A model generated the notes under the pieces. It saw only the letters and a list, made by a program, of their open reading frames with translations, was not told where the DNA came from and did no database searches. Made by a program: the position numbers and the translations under genes. 29,117 nucleotides of DNA, taken from positions 1-29,117 of the forward strand of contig JBEKZL010000064.1 of NCBI GenBank assembly GCA_049509915.1, given 5' to 3'. This DNA comes from JBEKYD01 sp049509915. GTDB taxonomy: Bacteria > Acidobacteriota > Terriglobia > Bryobacterales > Bryobacteraceae. Every line of letters starts with the position of its first letter. Position 1 is the stretch's first letter. Positions 21,661 through 29,117 of this stretch are shown in pieces.

Positions 21661-22332
21661 TCAGCACCTTTCCGCGGCACAGACGGACACGCCGCATCGC
21701 TCGGCGATTTCGTCCCACCCGCTCACGCGCTTCGAGCCGGCCGGAAGCGGGGTGTCGGCCCCGTACCCATCGGCGACGACGGCGCAATCGATTCCGGCAG
21801 CCATGGCCGCGTCGCAGTCCTCCGCCGTGTCGCCGATCATCAGGCACGCCGAGGGCGTCAGCTCGCGGCGCTCCAGCAACTCCCGCAGCGTTTCGGCCTT
21901 GGAGCGGAAAGGCGGCGTCCGCGAATCGCGGCACCGGATCTCCTCGAAAAGACCGGCCAGTTTCCATTCCCCGAGAATCCTCCGCGTCGCCAGCGCCGGC
22001 TTGTTCGTCACCACCCATAAGCCGATCCCGCCGTCCCGCAACTGCTCCAGCAACTCCGCGGCGCCCGCCCGCAATCGCGTTCTCCGCCAGCCGCCCGAAT
22101 CGTAACTGGAGCGGAATGCGTATTCGAGCCGGTCCAGCCGTTCCGGCTCCCGGACCCCGGAGACGGCCGCCAGAATCCGCCGGATGGGGGGGCCGATCAG
22201 CGGCCGCAGATCCCGGCACAGCGGCGGAAGGCCGCAGCGCGCCAGCGCCGCCTGGATGGACCATTCGATCCCGGGCAGGGAATCGACCAGGGTTCCGTCC
22301 AGGTCGAAGATGGCGTGAAGAACGTGGTCCAC
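21661..22332 (-). CDS. HAD-family phosphatase (Gph/PGP-like)
   Basis: The 223-residue haloacid dehalogenase superfamily hydrolase has motif I FDLDGTLVDS (Asp10 and Asp12), motif II VVTNKP, a Lys in the FRSKAETL region, and motif IV MIGDTAEDCDAA. A helical cap lies between motifs I and II, as in phosphoglycolate phosphatase. Between a NeuB-like synthase and a TPP enzyme it probably removes phosphate from a sugar intermediate. The start is GTG 22332. The AGGAGG that supports it lies within the last codons of the upstream TPP gene, 8 nt before the GTG. Substrate is unknown. Confidence 0.82.
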   Translation of the reverse strand: MDHVLHAIFDLDGTLVDSLPGIEWSIQAALARCGLPPLCRDLRPLIGPPIRRILAAVSGVREPERLDRLEYAFRSSYDSGGWRRTRLRAGAAELLEQLRDGGIGLWVVTNKPALATRRILGEWKLAGLFEEIRCRDSRTPPFRSKAETLRELLERRELTPSACLMIGDTAEDCDAAMAAGIDCAVVADGYGADTPLPAGSKRVSGWDEIAERCGVSVCAAERC

Positions 22333-22335
22333 CGG

Positions 22336-24141
22336 CTATGCCTCCTGTTCGGTCAGAAGATTCGATTCCAGCTCCCCGGCCGGGAGGAACGGATACATGT
22401 CCTCCAGGTCGGGAGAGACGAGCGTGCCGTCCGGCAGTTGGCGGGATTTCAGGCGCGGCTCGAACTCCTGAGCCGGATCGAGGCGCACGTGACACACCGC
22501 CGGGCCGGGTCGATCCAGGACCGCGGCGATCTGCGCGAAATCGCGGTCGCTTTCAATCCGGCTGGCCGGTATGCCGTAGGCGGCGGCGAGCTTCGCCGCG
22601 TCGGGAAACGAAACACCGCTGGCCGGGCTTTCTCCCACCAGCCTGCCGAAGAAATTGGCCTGCGTCTGCCGTATGGAAAGGTATCCGCCGTTATCGAGAA
22701 CGAAGATCTTAACCGGCAAGCGGTGGTGCGCCACCGTCTGCAGTTCCTGGATATTCAGTTGGATGCCGCCGTCTCCGGCCAGGCAAACCACGCGCTTGCC
22801 TTCGCGCGCCACCGCGGCTCCCACCGCGGCCGGCAATTCATAGCCCATCGAGGCCGAGCCGGAATTCGAAATCAACCGTTGGCCGGCCTTCAATCGCGCC
22901 GCCTGATACGGCACAATGCAGGCGGCCGCGTTGCCGCACACCACCACCTCGTCCTCGGCCAGGGCGTCGAACAGCCGCTCGATAAAGTAGTACGGGTTGA
23001 GCGGCGTTCCCGGCTGGCGGTGCCGGTCGAGCACCACCGGGTACTTCTCCCTGCGCTCGCGGCACCAGGCGAGCCACTCGGCATGCCGGCCTGAGCGGTA
23101 CGTGGATGCGGAAAGCTGCCGCTCCATCTCCCGTAGGAAAATTCTCAGATCGCAGTGGATCGCCAAGTCGGGCCGCACCGTGGGCTTCTCCAGTTCGGCC
23201 GCGTCCACGTCCACCTGCATCTTAAAGGCCTGGCGCGCGAAGGAACGCCAGTTGTAGCTCACCTGCCGGATATTCAGCCGCGATCCCAAAATCAGCAGCG
23301 CGTCCGCATTCTGCACGGTGAAGTTGCCGCCGCGTTCGCCAATGGTTCCCGGCCTGCCGCAGAACAGCGGATCGTCGCTCGCGATCAGGTCGTGGGTCCA
23401 CGCCGTGGCGACCGGCACGCCCAGGCGCCGCGTCACGCCTCCAAATTCCTCGACCGCCTGGGCCGCGCGAATGCCGCTACCGGCCAATATGACGGGGCGT
23501 TCGGCGTTGGCCAAACGGCGAATCACCTGCCCACATTGCCGTTCGATTTGCGCCCGGTCCCAAACAAGCGCATCCTCGGAGGTGTCGTAGCCGCGCAACT
23601 GCTCCTCGTCGATCATGGCCGCCTGCACGTCCACGGGAATGTCGATCCAGCACGGGCCGGGCCGTCCGGCCGCCGCCAGGAACCAGGCCTTTTCCAGGTG
23701 GTAGCGGATGCTTTCCGGATCGTCCAACAGGACTGCGTATTTCGTGATCCCGCCGGCCATGCGCACGATGTCGGCTTCCTGGTCTCCCAGTTGCCGAAGG
23801 CCGCTGGTTCCCATGACGGCCATGCAGGTTTCGCGCTTCACCTGTCCGGAAATCACCAGCAAGGGGACCGAGTCCGTCCAGGCGCCGAATACGCCGTTCA
23901 GCGCATTGATCCCGCCCGGCCCGGTGGTCACGTTGACCACCCCGGTCTTCCCCGTCACCCGCGCGTAGCATTCGGCGCCCATCGCCGACGCCTGCTCGTG
24001 GTGGTTGCACAGATAGCGGATGCGGCGCTCGCGGGCGAAGGAATCGTTCAGGTGCATGGCCCCGCCGCCGGGGATCAGAAACACGTGCCGTACGCCCCAA
24101 TCGGCAAGCTTTTGAACCACGTAATGGGATAGCTTCATCAT
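22336..24141 (-). CDS. TPP-dependent enzyme, YerE/acetolactate-synthase-like
   Basis: The 601-residue protein has the three-domain layout of thiamine-diphosphate enzymes. Glu49 (CNHHEQASAMGAE) should activate the cofactor. A central domain (about 200-330) resembles the FAD/nucleotide-binding domain of acetohydroxyacid synthases, and the Mg-TPP motif GDGGIQLN...LDNGGY lies near 455-485. In a sugar cluster with glucose-1-phosphate cytidylyltransferase and RfbH, the best model is YerE of Yersinia, which adds a two-carbon acetyl unit from pyruvate to C4 of a CDP-3,6-dideoxyhexos-4-ulose. Generic acetolactate synthase is less likely because no small subunit or ilv gene is near. The start overlaps the methyltransferase stop (ATGATGA). 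The exact acceptor is an inference. Confidence 0.8.
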   Translation of the reverse strand: MMKLSHYVVQKLADWGVRHVFLIPGGGAMHLNDSFARERRIRYLCNHHEQASAMGAECYARVTGKTGVVNVTTGPGGINALNGVFGAWTDSVPLLVISGQVKRETCMAVMGTSGLRQLGDQEADIVRMAGGITKYAVLLDDPESIRYHLEKAWFLAAAGRPGPCWIDIPVDVQAAMIDEEQLRGYDTSEDALVWDRAQIERQCGQVIRRLANAERPVILAGSGIRAAQAVEEFGGVTRRLGVPVATAWTHDLIASDDPLFCGRPGTIGERGGNFTVQNADALLILGSRLNIRQVSYNWRSFARQAFKMQVDVDAAELEKPTVRPDLAIHCDLRIFLREMERQLSASTYRSGRHAEWLAWCRERREKYPVVLDRHRQPGTPLNPYYFIERLFDALAEDEVVVCGNAAACIVPYQAARLKAGQRLISNSGSASMGYELPAAVGAAVAREGKRVVCLAGDGGIQLNIQELQTVAHHRLPVKIFVLDNGGYLSIRQTQANFFGRLVGESPASGVSFPDAAKLAAAYGIPASRIESDRDFAQIAAVLDRPGPAVCHVRLDPAQEFEPRLKSRQLPDGTLVSPDLEDMYPFLPAGELESNLLTEQEA

Positions 24142-25361
24142 GCCCGCGCCTGCCCCGAGGCTTGCGGAATCCTTTCCGGGAGCAGAATGACCTGGTTCGA
24201 TAGTCCGAGCGATTCGATCTGCGCCAGAATCTGTCTATGATGCAGGAGGGTTCCGATCAGAATCGGCTGGGAGCATCGAGCCAGCGCGGCGGGCGCGATA
24301 ATCGGCGCCCCGTGCAACCGGCGCCCCTGATGAATCGGGTTGGAGTCCACGAACGCGGCCACTTTCGCGCGCGATAATTGTGTCTCCGCCAGAAGTTTGA
24401 GGGTGAGTTGCCCGGCTCCCCAGACGATCAGCTCGGGCGCACCGCCGAGCGCCTCGCCGATCCGCTCGTCAATTTCGGCGAGCAGGGCGGAGGAACGCTC
24501 GATATACCGCAAGATGGCCGGCCTCAGCATGGTGTCGCGGCCGATACGGGCGCGGGCTCCCCGCTGGCGCGAATAAACGCCGTAAACCGCTGGCGTGAAC
24601 GTGTGGGGCGACGAATGCAAAAGCCGCTCTCCTCCGGCCGCCGCCGCGAAGCCCTGGCGCGCCATGGCGCGATCGAGGCAGGCTCGCGAAAAGTGATTGA
24701 TGTGCTCGGTGTTGAAATCCTGGAACGGCGCATAAACGTACTCCGCGTACCGGGCCGCATCCGGAACCTCCACGTACACCTGGCCGCCCTCGCGAAGGAG
24801 AGGCGCGAGAGCGGCCAGACCCGCGGCGACATCCAATACGTGCTCCAACACGTGACTCAAGACCACGAAATCGAAGGTTCCGATGGCGTCTGGAAGACAG
24901 GTCAGCCAACCCGTGTAGGCCTCGCCGGTTCTCTCCCGCGTGAGGCGGGCGCAAGCGGCGGAAGGGTCGACGCCCACCAGGTTGCGGTAGCCGCGGTTTT
25001 CAAAGGCCGCCAATAACCCGCCGCCGGCGCAGCCGATGTCGAGAATGCGGGCGCCGGGGCCGGAAAGATAGCGGCTCAGAATCGCTGCGGTGGTCTCCAG
25101 CCTCTCCCGATCATGCGCCGATTCGCCGCTGCCGCTGGAATTGCCGGGATCGGCATACGTGGAAAGTCGCTCGTAGAACCCATCGTAGTCGGCCTGGGTG
25201 GCTGCCGCGTCCGCGTAGACAAATCCGCAGGACAGGCAATCGACCACCTGATAACCGCTTGCCAGCGGATGGCCTTCCTCGAGGACGAAGCGCTGCTTGT
25301 GCAGGTGCTCCACTTGACGTCGGCCGCAAACCGGGCAGGACCGCAAGGCTCGGAAGCTCAT
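24138..25361 (-). CDS. zinc-binding SAM-dependent sugar C-methyltransferase-like protein
   Basis: The 407-residue protein begins with a zinc knuckle (Cys9, Cys12, Cys42, Cys45). A class I SAM domain follows with RILDIGCAGGGLLAAFE near 105-121 and VVLSHVLEHVLD. A C-terminal Rossmann-like domain (VWGAGQLTLKLLAE, about 310-323) completes it. This three-part build is shared with NDP-sugar C3-methyltransferases such as TylC3 and NovU. It probably adds a methyl branch to a 4-keto deoxysugar or modifies a neighbour. ATG 25361 overlaps the upstream SDR stop as ATGA; a longer frame to 25403 lies within that gene. Confidence 0.82.
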   Translation of the reverse strand: MSFRALRSCPVCGRRQVEHLHKQRFVLEEGHPLASGYQVVDCLSCGFVYADAAATQADYDGFYERLSTYADPGNSSGSGESAHDRERLETTAAILSRYLSGPGARILDIGCAGGGLLAAFENRGYRNLVGVDPSAACARLTRERTGEAYTGWLTCLPDAIGTFDFVVLSHVLEHVLDVAAGLAALAPLLREGGQVYVEVPDAARYAEYVYAPFQDFNTEHINHFSRACLDRAMARQGFAAAAGGERLLHSSPHTFTPAVYGVYSRQRGARARIGRDTMLRPAILRYIERSSALLAEIDERIGEALGGAPELIVWGAGQLTLKLLAETQLSRAKVAAFVDSNPIHQGRRLHGAPIIAPAALARCSQPILIGTLLHHRQILAQIESLGLSNQVILLPERIPQASGQARA

Positions 25362-26422
25362 CGCGCGCCTACTTTCAACGGCTCGCCCGCCGCCCGATGC
25401 CACGCCGCCGTCCGGCGAATGGCGTCATCGAGCGAAACGCGCTCCCGCAATCCCAACTCCGCGCGGGCGCGGCCGGTGTCGGGGACGTAGCGCGCGGCCC
25501 TCGCTCCTGGCTCGGCCACGCGCGCCATCCGGATGGGCGTTCCCGGGCACACCGCCGCCGCGGTGGCGCGAGCCAGATCGGCGATCGTCACGCCCCGTTC
25601 CGACCCGATGTTATAGGGCCGGCACGACGCTCCCCAAACCAGAATCGTCCAAAGCCAGATGGCCAGATCGGCGGCATATAGGTACGACCGCCAGGTTGTT
25701 CCGTCCCCGTGAATGCGGATGTCGCGGCCGTTCAGGCAATCGCCGATAAAGTTCCCGATGGCAAAATGCGCGTCGAGCGGCAGGTGCGGGCCCACGAAGG
25801 CGAAACAGCGGGCAATGGCGCAATCGAGCCGGTGCGTCCGGCCATACACGCCGCCCAGCAACTCGGCGACCCGCTTGGCTTCCGCGTAAGCCGCCGCCGG
25901 ATCCGCCGGATCGGGAGCGCCCGAATAGGTTTCGGGAACGCGGGTGAGTTCGGGCGGTTGGGCGCCATAAACCGCTCCCGAGCCGATCAGCAAGAACCGG
26001 CCCGCTCCGGCCGAGACTGCAAACTCCAGCGTGCGCCGCGTTCCCTCGACGATGGTATCGAACATCCGCAGCGGCTCGTCCCGGTTCAAAGCCGCACTGG
26101 CCTCGGCGGCGCCGTGAATCACGTGAGTGTACGGCGCCTGGGGGAACGGGAAGCTGCGCACATCGCCCTCGATCAGACGGATCGCCGGGTGCCCGGCCAG
26201 GTGCGGCGCTTTGGCGCGGAACCGCTCCGCCGAACGCGTCAGCACCGTCATGGTGGCGCCCAACTCCATGCGGTCCGAAGCCCAACGAAAACTTTCCAGC
26301 AGCCAGCAGCCGAAGAATCCCGTGCCGCCGGTGACGAACAGGCGCGCGCCCCGCAGTTCCTCCCACACGCCTTCGGTATGGGCAAGCACGTGGTCCAGAT
26401 CGGCGGCGAGAGGGTTCGGCAT
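25358..26422 (-). CDS. NAD-dependent sugar epimerase/dehydratase (extended SDR)
   Basis: The 354-residue extended SDR has FVTGGTGFFGCWLLESF (GGTGFFG at 32-38), Ser148 (GSGAVYG), and the Tyr179/Lys183 pair (YAEAK). IHGDGTTWRSYLYAADLA is the usual substrate-loop signature of dTDP/UDP-sugar 4,6-dehydratases and epimerases. An N-terminal extension of about 25 residues precedes the Rossmann fold. It sits between RfbH and the methyltransferase. It could be the missing CDP-glucose 4,6-dehydratase or a later ketoreductase (YerF-like); motifs alone do not decide. It starts 1 nt after the rfbH stop. Confidence 0.83.
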   Translation of the reverse strand: MPNPLAADLDHVLAHTEGVWEELRGARLFVTGGTGFFGCWLLESFRWASDRMELGATMTVLTRSAERFRAKAPHLAGHPAIRLIEGDVRSFPFPQAPYTHVIHGAAEASAALNRDEPLRMFDTIVEGTRRTLEFAVSAGAGRFLLIGSGAVYGAQPPELTRVPETYSGAPDPADPAAAYAEAKRVAELLGGVYGRTHRLDCAIARCFAFVGPHLPLDAHFAIGNFIGDCLNGRDIRIHGDGTTWRSYLYAADLAIWLWTILVWGASCRPYNIGSERGVTIADLARATAAAVCPGTPIRMARVAEPGARAARYVPDTGRARAELGLRERVSLDDAIRRTAAWHRAAGEPLKVGAR

Positions 26423-26423
26423 A

Positions 26424-27667
26424 TTAACGGCTTCCTACCGTGGCGTAACTGCCGCAAAGCGCGTGAAAGGCCTCCAGCGTGTAATCGAGCATGGCCGAAG
26501 TAATTCCGGGGTAAAGCCCGGTCCAGAACACGCGGTCCATGATGAAATCCGTGTTTTCGAGATTGCCCACAACGCGGTAATTCTGGCCCTGGTAGGCCGG
26601 TTGGCGGGTGAGATTACCGCCGAATAAAAGCCGGGTCGCGATCTTGCGCTCTTCGAGATAACGCGTCGCCTGGTTGCGCGAGAACGGAGCCTCCGGGCGA
26701 ACCGCCAGCGGGAACCCGAACCAGCTCGGCTCGGCGCCGGCGGTGGCTTCGGGCAAGATGAAAAACTCTTCCAAACCGGCCAGCCCTTCGCCGAGCGCCC
26801 TGAAGTTTCGCCGCCGCGCCTCGATGAATCCGTCCAGCTTTTCCAGCTGCGCGACCCCCACCGCCGCCTGCATATCGGTGAGCTTCAGGTTGTAGCCGAT
26901 GTGAGCATACGTGAATTTATGGTCGTAGCCGCGCGGCAGGCCGCCCAGTTGCCAGTCGAACCGCTTGCCGCAGGTGTTGTCGCAGCCGGGTTCGCACCAA
27001 CAGTCGCGACCCCAGTCGCGGAAGGACTCGCAGATTTTGTGGAGGGCCGGCGTGTTCGTCACCACCGCCCCGCCCTCGCCCATGGTGATGTGGTGGGCCG
27101 GATAGAAGCTCACCGTCGCCAGGTCGCCAAACGTGCCGGTCCTGCGCCCGAAGTAGGTGGATCCGACCGCGTCGCAGCAATCTTCCACCAGCCACAAATC
27201 GTGCTTCCGGGCGAAGCCGGCTACCGTATTCAAATCGAACGGATTGCCCAGGGTGTGGGCGAAGACGATAGCGCGTGTGCGCGGCGAAAGGGCGGCTTCC
27301 AGTTGCGAGGTGTCGGCGTTGTAAGTGGGCAGGGTAACGTCCACGAAGACCGGAACCAGGCCGTTCTGCAGAATCGGGTTCACGGTGGTGGGAAAGCCGG
27401 CCGCTACCGTGATCACCTCGTCCAATGCCGCACTCCCATCCAGCGGGCGAATTCCCGCTCGAACTGCCGCGCGAAGTGTCCCGTAGTGAGCCAGAAGTCG
27501 AGCGAAGCGTCGACCAGGCTGCGGATCTCCCGGTCGTCGAAGACCCGGCCAGCATAGGGAATGGAGGACTCGCCTGGGACGAAACGGATTTCCGGGAAGG
27601 CGGCCTGGTAATATTCGGTTACCAGCGAGAGGATCCGCGCCCGGAGCTGCTCGGCTTTCGGGTCCAT
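26424..27667 (-). pseudogene. rfbH: rfbH-like CDP-4-keto-6-deoxyglucose 3-dehydrase, broken by deletion/frameshift
   Basis: RfbH/E1 is a PMP- and iron-sulfur-dependent dehydrase of the DegT/AHBA fold that removes the C3 hydroxyl of CDP-4-keto-6-deoxyglucose. The C-terminal part, read from about 27425, has SFYPAHHITMGEGGAV, where His replaces the usual PLP-binding Lys. It also has cysteines spaced C-x57-C-x-C-x7-C (84, 142, 144, 152 of that part), the E1 cluster signature. The N-terminal part (ATG 27667, GGAGG upstream) ends FEREFARWMGVRH and shifts frame into WTR-stop at 27413. Joining the parts leaves about 35 expected residues missing, including the NSGSSANL cofactor-phosphate loop. The gene is therefore inactive unless this is an assembly error. 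A TTG at 27425 is an implausible separate start. Confidence 0.82.
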
Positions 27668-27668
27668 C

Positions 27669-28742
27669 TCAGGCAACCTCCAGGAGTTGGGCTGGAGTGG
27701 GGGGCACCCACCGCATCCCGGCATCGAGCAGCCCCCGCTGCCTGAGGTCGAGGAGCGATCTGAGACGCACGTAACGGTCGCGGCTGAAACCGGCCTCGCG
27801 GGCGCCGGCGCCCTCCAGCGCGCCTATCAGTTCGGCGATGGTGCCGGCCAGCGTCGAAACCGGCTGGTGGTGCGGCGCGAGGCGGCGAAACAGATCGAAG
27901 CGGACTTTATAGGAACGTTTGTCGGGTTGTGCATCCGGGTTGAGGTGAATCGCAGTGCCCGGGAGAGCGGCTGCCACGGCCGCGGCGAGATCCTTTACCT
28001 GGTAGTTCCATGGGTTCGAGCCGGCGTTCACGGCCAGGAATTCGCCGCCGCTCGAGGCCGGCCTCGTAATGGCCCATTCGATCGCGCGAGCCATGTCGGC
28101 CACGGCGATGAGCGGGCGCCACGGTGAACCGTCGCTGAGGATGCGGATCTCGCGGTTTCGGACGGCGCTGGCGGCGAAGTCGTTCAGCACCAGGTCCAGA
28201 CGCAATCGCGGACTCGAGCCGCAGGCGGTGGCAAAGCGCAGGCAGGTGATGGGGAAGTCGCGGCCGGCCAGCGGGGCCAGAGCGCGCTCGGCGGCGTACT
28301 TCGAGCGGGCGTACGCCGTGAGCGGATTGACGGCGGACGATTCGTCGCGCGCGCCATCCTCGGCAAAGCCGTAAACCGAGCACGACGAGGCGAAGACGAA
28401 CGACGCGGCGCCGGCCCGGCGCGCATTCGCCGCCAGCGCCGCGGTGGCCTCGTAATTCACTTGTCCGGTGGCGTCTTCGAAGAGGTTGCCGATGGGGTCG
28501 TTGGAAATCCCGGCCAGGTGTACGACGCTGGCGATGCCGGCCAGCCGCCGCGGCGAAAAATCTCTGACGTCGTCCAGAATCTGTTCGTCGGGAAGTTGGC
28601 CGGGCGAAGCGGGGTCGAGCAGGGCGCCGGCGAAATAACCCGCGTCCAGCCCGATGAGCCGCGCCTTGGGGAAGGCGGCGCGAAGGCGGGCAACGACCAT
28701 GGGGCCCACGTAGCCGAGGTTGCCGGTGACCAGAATGTTCAT
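27669..28742 (-). CDS. NAD-dependent sugar epimerase/dehydratase (extended SDR)
   Basis: The 357-residue extended SDR starts MNILVTGNLGYVGPMVV (GNLGYVG at 7-13). The catalytic set is Ser120 (ASSCSVYGF) with Tyr144 and Lys148 (YARSK). SDGSPWRPLIAVADMARAIEW is the substrate-domain signature. The pattern LDAGYFAGALLDP and GISNDPIGNLFED belongs to a group of SDRs found in nucleotide-sugar clusters beside cytidylyltransferase and RfbH genes. It might act as a 4,6-dehydratase or as an epimerase; I cannot decide. ATG 28742 overlaps the cytidylyltransferase stop as ATGA. Its own stop is 1 nt before the rfbH start. Confidence 0.83.
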   Translation of the reverse strand: MNILVTGNLGYVGPMVVARLRAAFPKARLIGLDAGYFAGALLDPASPGQLPDEQILDDVRDFSPRRLAGIASVVHLAGISNDPIGNLFEDATGQVNYEATAALAANARRAGAASFVFASSCSVYGFAEDGARDESSAVNPLTAYARSKYAAERALAPLAGRDFPITCLRFATACGSSPRLRLDLVLNDFAASAVRNREIRILSDGSPWRPLIAVADMARAIEWAITRPASSGGEFLAVNAGSNPWNYQVKDLAAAVAAALPGTAIHLNPDAQPDKRSYKVRFDLFRRLAPHHQPVSTLAGTIAELIGALEGAGAREAGFSRDRYVRLRSLLDLRQRGLLDAGMRWVPPTPAQLLEVA

Positions 28743-29117
28743 TGCGCGTATACCCCGTTGCGCCAGACTTTCCATGGGGCGGCGCCGGTGCTCCACAGTT
28801 CGTTCAGGTACTGATATTCGCGGAAGGTGTCCATGGCATAGAAGAACCCGTCGTGGCGATAGGCCATCAGTTGGCCGGCAGCGGCCAGGCGCTCGAAAGG
28901 TTCCTGCTCGAGCACGCAGTCGTCGCCCCCGATGTAGTCGAACACGCCGCGATTGAAAACCATGAAGCCCGCGCTGATCCAACTATCGGATTGGGGCTTC
29001 TCCTGGAACTGTCCGACCCGCCCGCTCGAATCCAGCGTCACGTTGCCGAACCGGGAGATGGGCCGCACGGCGGTCACGCTCGCCAGCTTCCCGTGCGAGC
29101 GGTGAAACTCGACCATG
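28739..29117 (-). CDS. rfbF: glucose-1-phosphate cytidylyltransferase (partial, 5' end outside window)
   Basis: About 126 C-terminal residues of a nucleotidyltransferase are visible. The segments FHRSHGKLASVTAVRPISRFG, VGQFQEKPQSDSWISAGFMVF, DDCVLEQEPFERLA and DGFFYAMDTFREYQYLNELW match RfbF/DdhA, which makes CDP-glucose from CTP and glucose-1-phosphate. The N-terminal half, with the CTP-binding GGxGTR loop, lies beyond the right edge. The Met at 29114-29116 is internal. This enzyme sets the nucleotide of the pathway as CDP, which fits RfbH downstream. It is the most upstream visible gene of the polysaccharide operon, so the promoter is outside the window. Confidence 0.88.
   Translation of the reverse strand, partial: MVEFHRSHGKLASVTAVRPISRFGNVTLDSSGRVGQFQEKPQSDSWISAGFMVFNRGVFDYIGGDDCVLEQEPFERLAAAGQLMAYRHDGFFYAMDTFREYQYLNELWSTGAAPWKVWRNGVYAQ

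Noticed and set aside
22336..24141. Acetolactate synthase large subunit (ilvB)
   Set aside because: No ilvN or ilvC gene is nearby and the gene is embedded in a sugar operon. A YerE-like role is favoured, though not proven.
26424..27425. An intact aminotransferase starting at TTG 27425
   Set aside because: It would lack the N-terminal arm and the cofactor-phosphate loop, and the missing N-terminal part lies just upstream in another frame.

Overview
This is a GC-rich bacterial window that most likely comes from an Acidobacteriota genome, probably near Solibacter/Bryobacterales. The main clue is the 810-residue MacB-like permease with no ATPase at 6078-8510, which has the architecture of the acidobacterial duplicated orphan permease (ADOP) family. 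Dense intergenic palindromes of a kind common in those genomes agree with this. The assignment is an inference from gene content.

Layout. (1) 1-3120 is a mobile-element graveyard. It holds the 3' end of an ISAzo13-type transposase, a fragment of an aldo/keto reductase gene, a perfect 22-bp palindrome, and an ISNCY-like element (about 315-3113) flanked by TAGCTA. The transposase of that element is itself split by a 576-bp nested element (816-1391). The nested element has terminal inverted repeats and a 6-bp target duplication, and it carries one small cysteine-rich ORF. (2) 3237-9402 holds housekeeping or accessory genes: a secreted M2 (ACE-like) peptidyl-dipeptidase, a secreted two-domain VOC protein, the ADOP permease and an aquaporin. 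(3) 9564-14490 (+) is a hydroxyproline catabolic operon: a DHDPS-family deaminase, a two-cysteine hydroxyproline epimerase, and a three-subunit D-hydroxyproline dehydrogenase (FAD subunit, small 2Fe-2S subunit, FAD/NAD plus BFD-type subunit). Two elaborate multi-hairpin elements lie between its genes. (4) 14487-29117 (-) is one long, tightly packed surface-polysaccharide operon of 14 genes that runs off the right edge.

Read in transcription order, the polysaccharide operon encodes: glucose-1-phosphate cytidylyltransferase (partial), an SDR, the radical-type CDP-4-keto-6-deoxyglucose 3-dehydrase RfbH (broken by a frameshift and deletion), a second SDR, a zinc-binding sugar methyltransferase, a TPP enzyme resembling YerE, a HAD phosphatase, a NeuB-type synthase, two GT2 glycosyltransferases, an RmlC-type epimerase, a third SDR, a Wzx-type flippase and another GT2. 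Together they point to a CDP-linked 3,6-dideoxyhexose that may receive a two-carbon or methyl branch, plus a second acidic, nonulosonate-like sugar. These would be assembled on a lipid carrier and flipped across the membrane. Most junctions in this operon are ATGA overlaps or 1-7-nt gaps, so translation is probably coupled.

The observations most worth following are the nested element whose precise excision would restore the ISNCY transposase, the broken rfbH, the YerE/RfbH/NeuB combination, and the two cloverleaf-like repeats in the hydroxyproline operon. I saw no tRNA, rRNA or CRISPR array.
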